Assembly (NCBI GenBank): GCA_000517005.1
Contig: KI911970.1
Span: 21,733 to 62,295, forward strand
Length of the DNA stretch: 40,563 nt
Direction of reading: 5' to 3'
Source of the DNA: Microvirga lupini
GTDB taxonomy: Bacteria; Pseudomonadota; Alphaproteobacteria; Rhizobiales; Beijerinckiaceae
In this document: piece by piece, positions 24,446 to 33,077 of the stretch
Position numbering within the stretch: the stretch's first letter is position 1
How the letters are laid out: every line of letters starts with the position of its first letter
Translations under genes and position numbers: made by a program
Notes under the pieces: generated by a model
What the model saw: the letters and a program-made list of their open reading frames with translations, nothing else
What the model was told of the DNA's origin: nothing
Databases searched by the model: none

Positions 24446-26833
24446 ATGTCAGGTGGTATCACCCCCATCAAGTTCACCCCTCAGGCTCGTCCTGTAGATA
24501 CCGTGGGGGTGGACACCTCGTTTCAGCGCATGGCCGCACCTGTGGAGAGGCACGTCAACCCTCTCCGCAATCCCCCGGCCTTCGCGCCTACTCCCCCAGA
24601 GAACACCACGGGACGGACGCAGGCGCTCGTCGAGGCTCTCGCTGGGTTCACCCGGTCAGCTAGCCAGATCGGTAGTCAGTATGATCAAGAGCAGGCTGAG
24701 AAGCTAAGGCTCGAAGCTGAGTTCGACGCTGTGAAGATGCAGGCCCTCTCCTGGGAGCAGGCCGTCAAGCAGAACCCGGCGCTCGCTGATAAGTCCCCGT
24801 TCTATCGTGAGGTCTTCACCGCGAGGATCGCTGAGAACGCCGCCATCGCCAAGATGCGGGAACTTGATAACGAATACGTCAACTCTCCCCTGGTCAACTC
24901 CACGAACCCGGCAGACGGCCAGAAGTGGCTCACGGAGAAGATGGACGGATGGATCGACCAGTTCACCGATCCGTCTGCCCGAGCCGCTGCGATCAAGGTC
25001 CTGAACCAGAGGGCACAGACGTTCCTCTCGGATCACGCCACGAACGCACGAACGAACCTCATCAAGAAGAACCAGCAGGGGTTCGCTGTGGCTACGGGTA
25101 CGGCCATCGACGACGAAGCTGCAATGTCTGTGGCGCAGCCTTACGATAGCGGTCCTCCGACCGGCGTGGACGAAGCGATCCAGAAGGCAGGTCTCCCTCC
25201 CGAAGCCCGAGCGTTTATCCATGCGCTCATGCCCGGAGAGAACGCAGGCGGTCAGTTCAATATCACCTACGGGGGCCACAAGTTCGATATCAACGGTCCT
25301 CACCCAAATATGAAGATCCCCATCGAGAGCGGCCCCAACAAGGGCCAGACGTCCTCGGCGGCGGGTCTCGGTCAGTTCATCTACGGGACGTGGCTGGATG
25401 TATGGGGCGGCGAGAACCGTGCCATGACCCCAGAGAACCAAGTGATGGCGATCTGGATCAACGCCCAGAAGAACTACAAGGGCAACCTCCTCGAAGACCT
25501 GAAGAAGAATGGTCTCACCGTCCCCATGATGCGCCAGCTAGGTGGTCAGTGGGAGGCATGGCGATCCTACAGGTCTGGTCCAGAGAAGCTGGCCCGCTAT
25601 GCGGCCACATACCGGAAGGCTCTGGGTGACGCTGGCGTGGAAGCGCCGGGTGACTCTCGCGAGCCGAACCTCCAGGCGATCACCGAGAACATCTATGCGG
25701 ATGCCGATAGGCAGCGCAGCATCGGTGTCACGGATGATGTGGTGGACAACACCATCGTCAACACGGTCATCACAAAGGCCTACCAGTACCGCGACCCGAC
25801 ATACCTCAACATCCTGAAGTACAGCCGGAATGGACAGAAGTCCCTCTACGACCGCCCTGAGGTGGCCGAGAAGGTTCACGCTGCCGTCGACCGGATCCAG
25901 GCCAGGGTGATGCAGGATGATAACCAGCGAGCCGCGTCTCAGCAGGCCGCCCGTGCTGCTGCCATCGCGTCCAAGCGTGACGAGCTTTACTCGGGAGCCC
26001 TGGCGGCTATGCGTTCGGGAGAGGATCCGTCCTTCTCCACTGAGCAGATCCTGACCGCAGAGAAGGTCTCCAGGGAACTCGGCGAAGACCTGAGGCGCAT
26101 CAACAAGTCCTACGAGGAGGGCCGCACGGTTAAAGCCTCGGACGAGAGCGTAAATGAGGTCTGGCGTGAGATCTACGACGGCAAGCTGAACATGGAGGGC
26201 CTCTTCAAGGCGCTTGGCGACAAGCGCATCACGGACCCCCAGGTGTTCAAGTCGATGGCCGATGAGATCCAGCAGAACAAGGCCAAGCACTGGCTGACCG
26301 GTGAGGTCTTCAAGAGCCAGCTTAGAACACTCGACGACTACTTCAGGAACGACCTTGAGGACCGACCGGACCTCGCGGCCCGGAAGGACACCGTCGCTTC
26401 AGAGCTTCGTAGGAACTTCTCTTCATGGATGGAGCGTAACCCCGACAAGGTCGATGACCTCGAAGCCCAGACGAACTTCCTTGAGAAGACCCGCTTCGCA
26501 CTCCTGAGGGCACACATCCCACAGTTCAAGGATGCGGTCCAGAGCGGCAACACCGAGGCCCCCGTACCGAAGTCAGCCTTCGAGGACGGAGCCAAGCCCA
26601 CCACTCCGGTGGAGGCACCTGCCACAGCCGCCCCTGGTCAACAGGCGTGGCGAGAGAAGCCCGTCGTCAAGGACTTCAACACACTCAGGCAGATGGTCGC
26701 CGAGTACGCTCAATCGGGCGGCAAGGCGGGGCAGCTTATCAAGATCTTCGAGATCCACGGTATCCGCTCCGAGGCCGACCAGAACGAATTCATTCGGGCG
26801 CAGAAGATCCTCCTCCAGAGGTCCGCGCCATAA
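24446..26833 (+). CDS. Internal virion protein C (gp15-like) carrying a lysozyme/transglycosylase domain
   Basis: 795 aa, against 747 in T7 gp15. Residues about 245-398 look like a peptidoglycan-cleaving domain of the lambda-endolysin (GH104) type: a likely catalytic E265 in HALMPGENAGGQF, then IESGPNKGQTSSAAGLGQF, MTPENQVMAIWIN and GGQWEAWRS. In T7 the murein hydrolase is at the N-terminus of gp16, not in gp15. The remaining parts are helical core-protein sequence. The protein would help DNA injection by local wall digestion. Gene order fixes its identity as a core protein; the domain assignment is from motif resemblance. Confidence 0.85.
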   Translation: MSGGITPIKFTPQARPVDTVGVDTSFQRMAAPVERHVNPLRNPPAFAPTPPENTTGRTQALVEALAGFTRSASQIGSQYDQEQAEKLRLEAEFDAVKMQALSWEQAVKQNPALADKSPFYREVFTARIAENAAIAKMRELDNEYVNSPLVNSTNPADGQKWLTEKMDGWIDQFTDPSARAAAIKVLNQRAQTFLSDHATNARTNLIKKNQQGFAVATGTAIDDEAAMSVAQPYDSGPPTGVDEAIQKAGLPPEARAFIHALMPGENAGGQFNITYGGHKFDINGPHPNMKIPIESGPNKGQTSSAAGLGQFIYGTWLDVWGGENRAMTPENQVMAIWINAQKNYKGNLLEDLKKNGLTVPMMRQLGGQWEAWRSYRSGPEKLARYAATYRKALGDAGVEAPGDSREPNLQAITENIYADADRQRSIGVTDDVVDNTIVNTVITKAYQYRDPTYLNILKYSRNGQKSLYDRPEVAEKVHAAVDRIQARVMQDDNQRAASQQAARAAAIASKRDELYSGALAAMRSGEDPSFSTEQILTAEKVSRELGEDLRRINKSYEEGRTVKASDESVNEVWREIYDGKLNMEGLFKALGDKRITDPQVFKSMADEIQQNKAKHWLTGEVFKSQLRTLDDYFRNDLEDRPDLAARKDTVASELRRNFSSWMERNPDKVDDLEAQTNFLEKTRFALLRAHIPQFKDAVQSGNTEAPVPKSAFEDGAKPTTPVEAPATAAPGQQAWREKPVVKDFNTLRQMVAEYAQSGGKAGQLIKIFEIHGIRSEADQNEFIRAQKILLQRSAP

Positions 26834-26850
26834 CCAAGCAAAGGTAAGAC

Positions 26851-29800
26851 ATGGAAGAAGAGAACCTCCAGCAGGCCTCGATCCCGGCCGATGGCCAGCC
26901 ACTCCCTGAGGGGGACGGCGGCGTCGATCAGGCTCAGAAGCTTCTGGACATACTCAACTCTCCTGAGGAAGAGGGGGCGGCTCCGGCTGCTCCCACTCCC
27001 ACGGAGACGCCTAAGGAAGGCGGGAGGGGCTACATCGCGGACATCGGTGCGGGTATCGCGCAGGGTGCCATGAAGGCCGTGAACGCCACCTACGACGCCG
27101 CACAGCAGGCTGACCAGTGGCTTAACGACAAGGCCGTGGACGTGGTCCGCAAGGTCGGTGGCGAAGAAGCCGCCAAGACCGCTGAAAGCTGGTTGTCGTG
27201 GGTCCCATCTGCGGATTGGATCTTCGGCAAGGACGAACTGGTCCCGAACAAGTACATCCCCGAAACCGAGACGCTCCCTGGCGATCTCACCTCGGGCTTC
27301 GCTCAGTTGGGCGTGGGCCTGATCGGTGTTGGCAAGCTCGTGAAGCTGAAGCAGGCCGCGACCATCGGCGGGTCAATCGTGCAGGGCGCCTTCAAGGGTG
27401 CCATCGCGGACTTCACGGTCTTCGATGGGAACGACGAGCGGCTGTCAAACCTGGCTGTCAAATACGACTGGTTCAACAACGGCCTCACGCAGTATCTCGC
27501 TGCGGATGAGGATGACGGTGAGTTCGAAGGCCGCTTCAAGAACGTGCTGGAAGGCGCGGGTATTGGCGGGGCCATCGATGCTGTCATGACCTCAGCGAAG
27601 GTCGCCAGGGCTCGCATGAAGGGTTGGCTTGGTAAGGGCGATGGTCCTGTAGGTCAGACCGTGGAGGAAGTCCTCGACGATCTCGATACACAGGCTGACG
27701 CTGCCCGCGCACAACCTGAGGCACCCGTCCAGGCCCCTAAGGAGCCCGCACAGGGCGATCTCTTCGGGAACGCACCGACTACACCCAAGGCACCCGAGAT
27801 GCCCGCCAGCGAGGCTCCTACGGCCCTCCAGGCGAAGCCGCAGTTCGAAGCTGACGAGACCGGGCAGCTCGACATGGGCCTCGGCGAGAAGTCCGTGGAG
27901 CAGGCTGTCAAGGAGACGAACCCCCCGAGCGTGGCTCCCGCCGCGAAGCCGATCTCCCGACTGGTCAACCTCGACGACCCGACCTTCAACAAGATCCTCG
28001 AAGAGCGCGACTGGCAGGGTGGCCTGTTGGGTGATGATAAGATCCACGGTCTGAACCTCGATAACATCACGAACGCTGACGAACTTGCGGTCGAACTCCG
28101 CACGGTCGCCTCGGTGTACGAGGACAAGATGGTCAAGGCCATGGGCGGGGACGCTAACGGTGTCCGCTCCTGGGAGGCCACCAAGGCCAACGCTGACCGT
28201 CTCGCTGACATCCTCGGGGATGACCCGTTCATGCTCATGCAGCGGTTACGGATGACCCAGATCCGCTCCACTCAGCTTGATGCCGAGATGCTGGTCTACC
28301 GGGACTTCCTCAACACCGCAGCCTCCAAGGTCCACGAACTCAGCGAACTCGTCGCGAACCCCTCGGTCCTGCCTCCGAAGTACCCGAACCGGGAAGCCCT
28401 CCTGGTTGACTTCAAGAAGCACTACGAGATGCTCGCGGAGATCCAGCTCAACATGAAGGGCATCCAGACCAACGTTGCCCGGTCCATGAACGCCATGAAG
28501 ATCTCCTCGAAGATCCGCGATGGCTTCAAGGACATCACCCCCGATGACCTCTGGGCTTCCCCTGAGAGCATCGAGAAGCTGGCCCGCCGTGTCGCCTCCA
28601 CCGGAGGAGATCCCAAGGCCATCGTCAGGGGCGCTCAAGGGGCCAAGTTCGGTCTGCCTGGGCGTGTCGTTGGTGAGTTCTTCATCAACAACATCCTGGC
28701 CTCCCCGAAGACACTCGTGGTCAACACCGTGTCGTCTCTCGGCAACGCGGCCTGGATGACCAACGAGCGTATCCTGGCCGGGGCTCTCCGCTACGGCACC
28801 GAGAGTGGACGGCAGGAGTTCCGTGAGGGTCTCCTCCAGTACCGGGCTCTGGGTGCTGCGTTCCAGGACGCATGGCGTCTGGCGGGTAACGCCTTCCGTG
28901 ACGAGCGAGCGATCCTCGATCCGAGCGGTATGGGCGTTGAGGATGCCAAGGCTATCACGGCTGCGGCGTTCAACATGGACAAGGACAGTGTGGGTGCCGG
29001 GATCGTCAACGCCATCGGTGTGGCTGTGCGTGTCCCCACGCGGCTCATGGCGACCTCCGATGAGTTTGTCAAGCAGACGGTCTTCCGGTCTCACGTTCGG
29101 GCTCGCGCAATGCGTGAAGCACAGGACCAAGGCTTGAGGGGCGCTGACTTCGACAACTTCATCCAGGCGAGGCTCGACAACTCCGTCACCTCAGACGGCA
29201 TGGCGAATACGAAGGAGGCTCACTATGAGCAGGCCCTTGAGGCAGCACGGAAGGCGACCTTTTCGAATAGCCTGAAGCCCTCCTCGACGGTGGGAGGTTT
29301 ACGCTCCTTCGGCGAGATCGCCCAGGAGACCGCTGCGTCTCACCCGGCGCTGCGTATCATTCTCCCGTTCGTCCGTACCCCTACCAACATCATGCGTTGG
29401 TTCTGGGATCGCTCCCCGATCCTTAACATGGTTCGTAAGGAGAACTGGGATGACATGCTTGGGAAGAACGGCGAGAGGGCCCAGGGGGCATTCCGTGCCC
29501 GACAGGTCACTGGCATCGCCATCTGGGGAACCGCCATCATGGCCGCGATGAACGGCATGATCACTGGCGGCGGACCTACGGACCCCGAGCAGCGCAAGAA
29601 CCTAGAGATGACCGGGTGGAAGCCCTATCACCTCTTCGTTCCCATGCCTGACGGATCCACCAAGGCCATCGACTTCAGGCGCTTGGATCCCTTCGCAACC
29701 TTCCTGGGTCTCGTTGGAGACTTCGCGGACATCGCTGGACAGGCGAACGATCAGGAACGCGACACGATGGCTGCGATGGCGATCACCTCGATGGCCAAGC

Positions 29801-30654
29801 AGCTCCAGAACAAGACGTACCTCCAGGGTATCACCAACTTCATGAAGTTCCTCTCGGACCCCGTGAAGAACCACAAGCAGTGGGTCGGTACCACGCTATC
29901 CAGCTTCGTGCCCTACTCAGGTCTCTCAAGGGATCTGGCAGTAGCTGCGGATGACGGCACGGCGAAGGAGATGCGGACCTATCTGGACTACGTGCGCTCG
30001 CGTATCCCGGGCTTCTCCGACAACATGGACGTACAGCGTAACATCCTCGGCGAGAAGGTACTGGCACCCAGGGGCTTTGGCTCTGAGTGGATGTCACCCT
30101 TCCTGTCAGGCGTCAACGACTTCTTCCAACCCATCAAGGAGGGAGGAAGGATCAAGGCGGGGCAGGACATACCGAACTCGGAAGAGTGGCGTAACACCGT
30201 CCAGCAGGATTGGCGTCAGGAGCTTATCCGCCAAGGAACGATCAACGGTAAGGAGTTCTTCAACGCCCCGAGCACCATCGGGAACGTGGACCTTCTTGAC
30301 GAGGCCTACAGGGTCTCTCCGAACCAGACCGCCATGGGTCGCTACGAGGAACTCATTGGCACCGTGAAGAGGGGCGGCAAGACGCTCGCCCAGGCACTCG
30401 AAGCGAAGATCAAGGGCTACAACTACCAGAACCGCATGGGGGATGGTGACCACGAGGGATCCGCTGATTACGAGGGGTCGCGTGTGTTGCAGCTCCAGAA
30501 GATCTTCGGGAAGTATCGGGAGCAGGCCAAGCGGCAGCTCTTCAAGGAACTCCCCGCTCTCGGCGCGGCAGTCGAAATGGACCGCAAACTGGCTAACCAA
30601 GCCAAGAAGCCTGAACAGCAGGCTGCGGACCTCCTCAAGCTACTCGAAGACTAA
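26851..30654 (+). CDS. Internal virion protein D (T7 gp16-like)
   Basis: 1267 aa, nearly the length of T7 gp16 (1318 aa). Largest ejected core protein, building the channel for DNA entry. The N-terminus is acidic and Ala/Pro-rich and I see no SLT transglycosylase motif, which agrees with a hydrolase domain in the preceding gene. A Pro/Ala-rich linker lies near residues 285-345. The C-terminal two thirds contain HPALRIILPFVRTPTNIMRW and several hydrophobic stretches (about residues 890-915), as in other gp16 proteins. Confidence 0.93.
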   Translation: MEEENLQQASIPADGQPLPEGDGGVDQAQKLLDILNSPEEEGAAPAAPTPTETPKEGGRGYIADIGAGIAQGAMKAVNATYDAAQQADQWLNDKAVDVVRKVGGEEAAKTAESWLSWVPSADWIFGKDELVPNKYIPETETLPGDLTSGFAQLGVGLIGVGKLVKLKQAATIGGSIVQGAFKGAIADFTVFDGNDERLSNLAVKYDWFNNGLTQYLAADEDDGEFEGRFKNVLEGAGIGGAIDAVMTSAKVARARMKGWLGKGDGPVGQTVEEVLDDLDTQADAARAQPEAPVQAPKEPAQGDLFGNAPTTPKAPEMPASEAPTALQAKPQFEADETGQLDMGLGEKSVEQAVKETNPPSVAPAAKPISRLVNLDDPTFNKILEERDWQGGLLGDDKIHGLNLDNITNADELAVELRTVASVYEDKMVKAMGGDANGVRSWEATKANADRLADILGDDPFMLMQRLRMTQIRSTQLDAEMLVYRDFLNTAASKVHELSELVANPSVLPPKYPNREALLVDFKKHYEMLAEIQLNMKGIQTNVARSMNAMKISSKIRDGFKDITPDDLWASPESIEKLARRVASTGGDPKAIVRGAQGAKFGLPGRVVGEFFINNILASPKTLVVNTVSSLGNAAWMTNERILAGALRYGTESGRQEFREGLLQYRALGAAFQDAWRLAGNAFRDERAILDPSGMGVEDAKAITAAAFNMDKDSVGAGIVNAIGVAVRVPTRLMATSDEFVKQTVFRSHVRARAMREAQDQGLRGADFDNFIQARLDNSVTSDGMANTKEAHYEQALEAARKATFSNSLKPSSTVGGLRSFGEIAQETAASHPALRIILPFVRTPTNIMRWFWDRSPILNMVRKENWDDMLGKNGERAQGAFRARQVTGIAIWGTAIMAAMNGMITGGGPTDPEQRKNLEMTGWKPYHLFVPMPDGSTKAIDFRRLDPFATFLGLVGDFADIAGQANDQERDTMAAMAITSMAKQLQNKTYLQGITNFMKFLSDPVKNHKQWVGTTLSSFVPYSGLSRDLAVAADDGTAKEMRTYLDYVRSRIPGFSDNMDVQRNILGEKVLAPRGFGSEWMSPFLSGVNDFFQPIKEGGRIKAGQDIPNSEEWRNTVQQDWRQELIRQGTINGKEFFNAPSTIGNVDLLDEAYRVSPNQTAMGRYEELIGTVKRGGKTLAQALEAKIKGYNYQNRMGDGDHEGSADYEGSRVLQLQKIFGKYREQAKRQLFKELPALGAAVEMDRKLANQAKKPEQQAADLLKLLED

Positions 30655-30660
30655 CCATAA

Positions 30661-30685
30661 GGCTCCCGCTTCATAGGCGGGGGCC
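30661..30685 (+). other. GC-rich hairpin before the tail fibre gene
   Basis: 9-bp stem GGCTCCCGC/GCGGGGGCC with loop TTCATAG, 7 bp after the gp16-like stop. No T-run follows (TACCACC), so mRNA processing or stability is as likely as termination. Confidence 0.55.
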
Positions 30686-30708
30686 TACCACCATTCAAGG
30701 GATTATAA

Positions 30709-32520
30709 ATGGCACTTACCTATGTGCAGTTCACCGGAGACGGAACCACCGACACGTTCGGCATTCCGTTTCCCTACTTAACTAAGGACAGCATCCTCGC
30801 CTCCATCGATGGTGTCTCTACCGACTATACATGGAATGACGTACAGACCATCAAGCTCGCTGCGGTCCCCGCGAACGGCGCTGTCATCGACATCCGTCGC
30901 TCGACCCCCCGCGAAACCCGTATGGTCGACTTCGTGGACGGCTCGGTGCTCACTGAGAACGACCTCGACACGGCAGACTTGCAGGTGTTCTACATCGTGC
31001 AGGAAGCCATCGACATTGCAGGCGGCACCCTGGAACTCAAGCCGGATGGCTCCTACGGCGCAGGCCTGAGGCGCATCACCGAGGTAGCTCCCCCGGTCGA
31101 CGAGTTCGATGCGGTCAACAAGGGCTACTACGAGAGCACCTTCCTACCTCAGATGCAGGCGTTGCTCGACCAGACGACCACCCTCAAGAACGCTACGGAC
31201 ACCAACAAGACCGCGACGGACACCGCCCTGGCTGCGGCTGTGGCGGCTCGAGATCTCGCTCAGCAGTACCGCGACACGACCAAGGGGTATCGCGATGAGG
31301 TCCAGGGGTGGAACACCAACGTCAACGCCAAGTCGGCGAACGTGGACGCGAAGTCAGCCAATGTGGACACCAAGTCCGCGAACGTCGACACGAAGGCGGC
31401 CCAGGTTGACGCGGACATGGCGACGACCCTCGGGTATCGTAATGAGGCCGAAGGGTTCAAGAATGATGCGGCTGCATCTGCGGCTGCGGCTCAGACGTGG
31501 GACCCCACTAACTACATCCCCAAGACCGGAGAGGGCTTCGGACAGTTCGGGTTCCGTAACAGGATCATCAACGGAACCGGACGGATCAACCAGCGTGGTT
31601 ATGGCTATGTCAACACGTTCGGCGCTTACCATGCAGACCGCTGGTTTCTGGGAATAAGCGGCGTGGCCGGATTGACAGGTACCTCCGATGGAGCGGTGAG
31701 TAATAACGGCTCTACCCACCTCTCCCTTATTAGTGAGGCCGTAAAGGCCTCCCCGGCGGCTGGCGACTTCCTGTTCATGTCGCAGCGGATCGAGGGAGTT
31801 AATGTCGCCGATCTCAAATGGGGTACGGCTAGTGCGAAGCCCATCACAGTATCGTTCCGCGCAGAGGCGAGCGTTGGGTCAACCACCATTGCTGTGTCCG
31901 TCCGGAACGCTGATGCTTCCCTTTCCTATGTAGCGCTGGTCACAATCGCTAACACTCCCACGAATTATACAATCGTCATCCCGGGATGCACCACTGGTAC
32001 CTGGGACAAAGGGACCTACATCGGTATAGAGCTAGCGTTCTGCGGGGTTGCGGGAGCTAACTTCCAGGCTCCCAGTCCGAACACATGGGCGTCCGGTAAC
32101 TACGTTGGTGCTGCCGGAATGTCCAATCTGGTGGACACGTATGGCAGGTTCATCAATATCACCGATGTCCAACTTGAAGCTGGATCGGTTGCGACCCCAT
32201 ACGAGGTGCGTCCCTACTCCCTCGAATTGGCCCTGTGCCAGCGGTACTACTGGCGTGGTCTCCCTCTTACGGATGTCAACTATCCCGCATATATACCGGG
32301 TGCCGTTATGTCGTGGGCTATAATGTTCCCTCAGACAATGAGGATTGTCCCATCGCTGTCAATCTCCTTCAGCGGTGTACTCTCCTCGTCTCAAGCACCG
32401 GCGGTAGGATCCCCGACCAAGGACGGATGCCGACTCCTCTGCATTGCCACTGCCGCAACGAGCAACGCCTCGGTCGCTTTCGCTGCCAACGACTTCATCG
32501 CGGCGTCGGCTGAACTCTAA
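30709..32520 (+). CDS. Tail fibre protein (T7 gp17-like N-terminus)
   Basis: 603 aa. The N-terminal ~150 residues match the T7 tail fibre attachment domain: YVQFTGDGTTDTFGIPFPYL, SVLTENDLDTADLQVFYIV. A helical shaft follows, with five 7-residue repeats of the VDxKSAN type (about residues 205-239). The distal part begins with FRNRIINGTGRINQRG and YHADRWFLG, a motif seen in receptor-binding ends of many phage fibres. This distal half has visibly lower GC and less biased codons than its neighbours, suggesting exchange of the host-recognition module. Confidence 0.93.
   Translation: MALTYVQFTGDGTTDTFGIPFPYLTKDSILASIDGVSTDYTWNDVQTIKLAAVPANGAVIDIRRSTPRETRMVDFVDGSVLTENDLDTADLQVFYIVQEAIDIAGGTLELKPDGSYGAGLRRITEVAPPVDEFDAVNKGYYESTFLPQMQALLDQTTTLKNATDTNKTATDTALAAAVAARDLAQQYRDTTKGYRDEVQGWNTNVNAKSANVDAKSANVDTKSANVDTKAAQVDADMATTLGYRNEAEGFKNDAAASAAAAQTWDPTNYIPKTGEGFGQFGFRNRIINGTGRINQRGYGYVNTFGAYHADRWFLGISGVAGLTGTSDGAVSNNGSTHLSLISEAVKASPAAGDFLFMSQRIEGVNVADLKWGTASAKPITVSFRAEASVGSTTIAVSVRNADASLSYVALVTIANTPTNYTIVIPGCTTGTWDKGTYIGIELAFCGVAGANFQAPSPNTWASGNYVGAAGMSNLVDTYGRFINITDVQLEAGSVATPYEVRPYSLELALCQRYYWRGLPLTDVNYPAYIPGAVMSWAIMFPQTMRIVPSLSISFSGVLSSSQAPAVGSPTKDGCRLLCIATAATSNASVAFAANDFIAASAEL
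31321..31425 (+). repeat. Five in-frame 21-bp repeats in the tail fibre shaft
   Basis: Five consecutive 21-bp units encode seven-residue blocks VNAKSAN, VDAKSAN, VDTKSAN, VDTKAAQ and VDADMAT. Heptads of this kind form a trimeric coiled coil. Unit number could change by recombination and alter fibre length. Confidence 0.85.
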
Positions 32521-32766
32521 ATGACCACCTCCGACCCGCAACTCTATGCGGCGGTGGGACGGCTGGAGGGGAAGATTGACGTCCTCCTCTCCAACCAGTC
32601 TCGCTTCGATAAGCGCCTGGATGACCAGGACAACCGCATCACTGCACTAGAAACCAACCAGACGAAGCAGGGAGGCATCCTCCAGGGTGCCCACCTGATC
32701 GCCGCTGGTATCGCCTCTGTTGTCGCATTCGTTCTCCCATACCTGAAAGGATTTATCGGCCTATGA
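32521..32766 (+). CDS. Small coiled-coil protein with C-terminal membrane segment, candidate holin
   Basis: 81 aa. DPQLYAAVGRLEGKIDVLL and RFDKRLDDQDNRITALETNQ form a coiled coil; a hydrophobic end follows (LIAAGIASVVAFVLPYL). The layout is XhlA/holin-associated-like and the place is that of T7 holin gene 17.5, between tail fibre and small terminase. It starts directly after the fibre stop codon and overlaps the terminase gene by 4 bp. The lysis role is inferred. Confidence 0.65.
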   Translation: MTTSDPQLYAAVGRLEGKIDVLLSNQSRFDKRLDDQDNRITALETNQTKQGGILQGAHLIAAGIASVVAFVLPYLKGFIGL

Positions 32767-32984
32767 GCAAGGCATCTCAAGACACCCTCTTCGATCTCCA
32801 CGCGTCCCTCGCTAGGGCGATGCAGGAGAAACTCGACGACGGGACTGCAACGGCGGCTGATCTTTCAGCCATCGCCAAGTTCCTCAAGGACAACAACATC
32901 AGCGTGGACGCACAGAACGCCAACAGCCCCCTGGCGGGTCTCCTCGCGTCTCTCCCGTTCAACACTCAGGAAGCTCGTAACTAG
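32763..32984 (+). CDS. Terminase small subunit (T7 gp18-like)
   Basis: 73 aa, against 89 in T7. Recognises concatemeric DNA for packaging. Sequence SQDTLFDLHASLARAMQEKL followed by TAADLSAIAKFLKDNNIS is typical of T7-type small terminases. ATGA overlap with the gene before; the large subunit follows after 93 bp. Confidence 0.88.
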   Translation: MSKASQDTLFDLHASLARAMQEKLDDGTATAADLSAIAKFLKDNNISVDAQNANSPLAGLLASLPFNTQEARN

Positions 32985-33000
32985 CTCACTGACGGCAATC

Positions 33001-33032
33001 CAGGGCCTTCCGGTACTCACCCTACCGGGAGG
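33001..33032 (+). other. Small hairpin between terminase genes
   Basis: CCGGTA and TACCGG (33009-33014 with 33024-33029) pair around CTCACCC-like sequence, in the 93-bp gap between small and large terminase. No T-run follows. The gap has no other recognisable feature. Confidence 0.45.
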
Positions 33033-33077
33033 CTCTCCGTGGCCGCCTATGACCCCTTAGAACGCAAAGAAAGGAAC

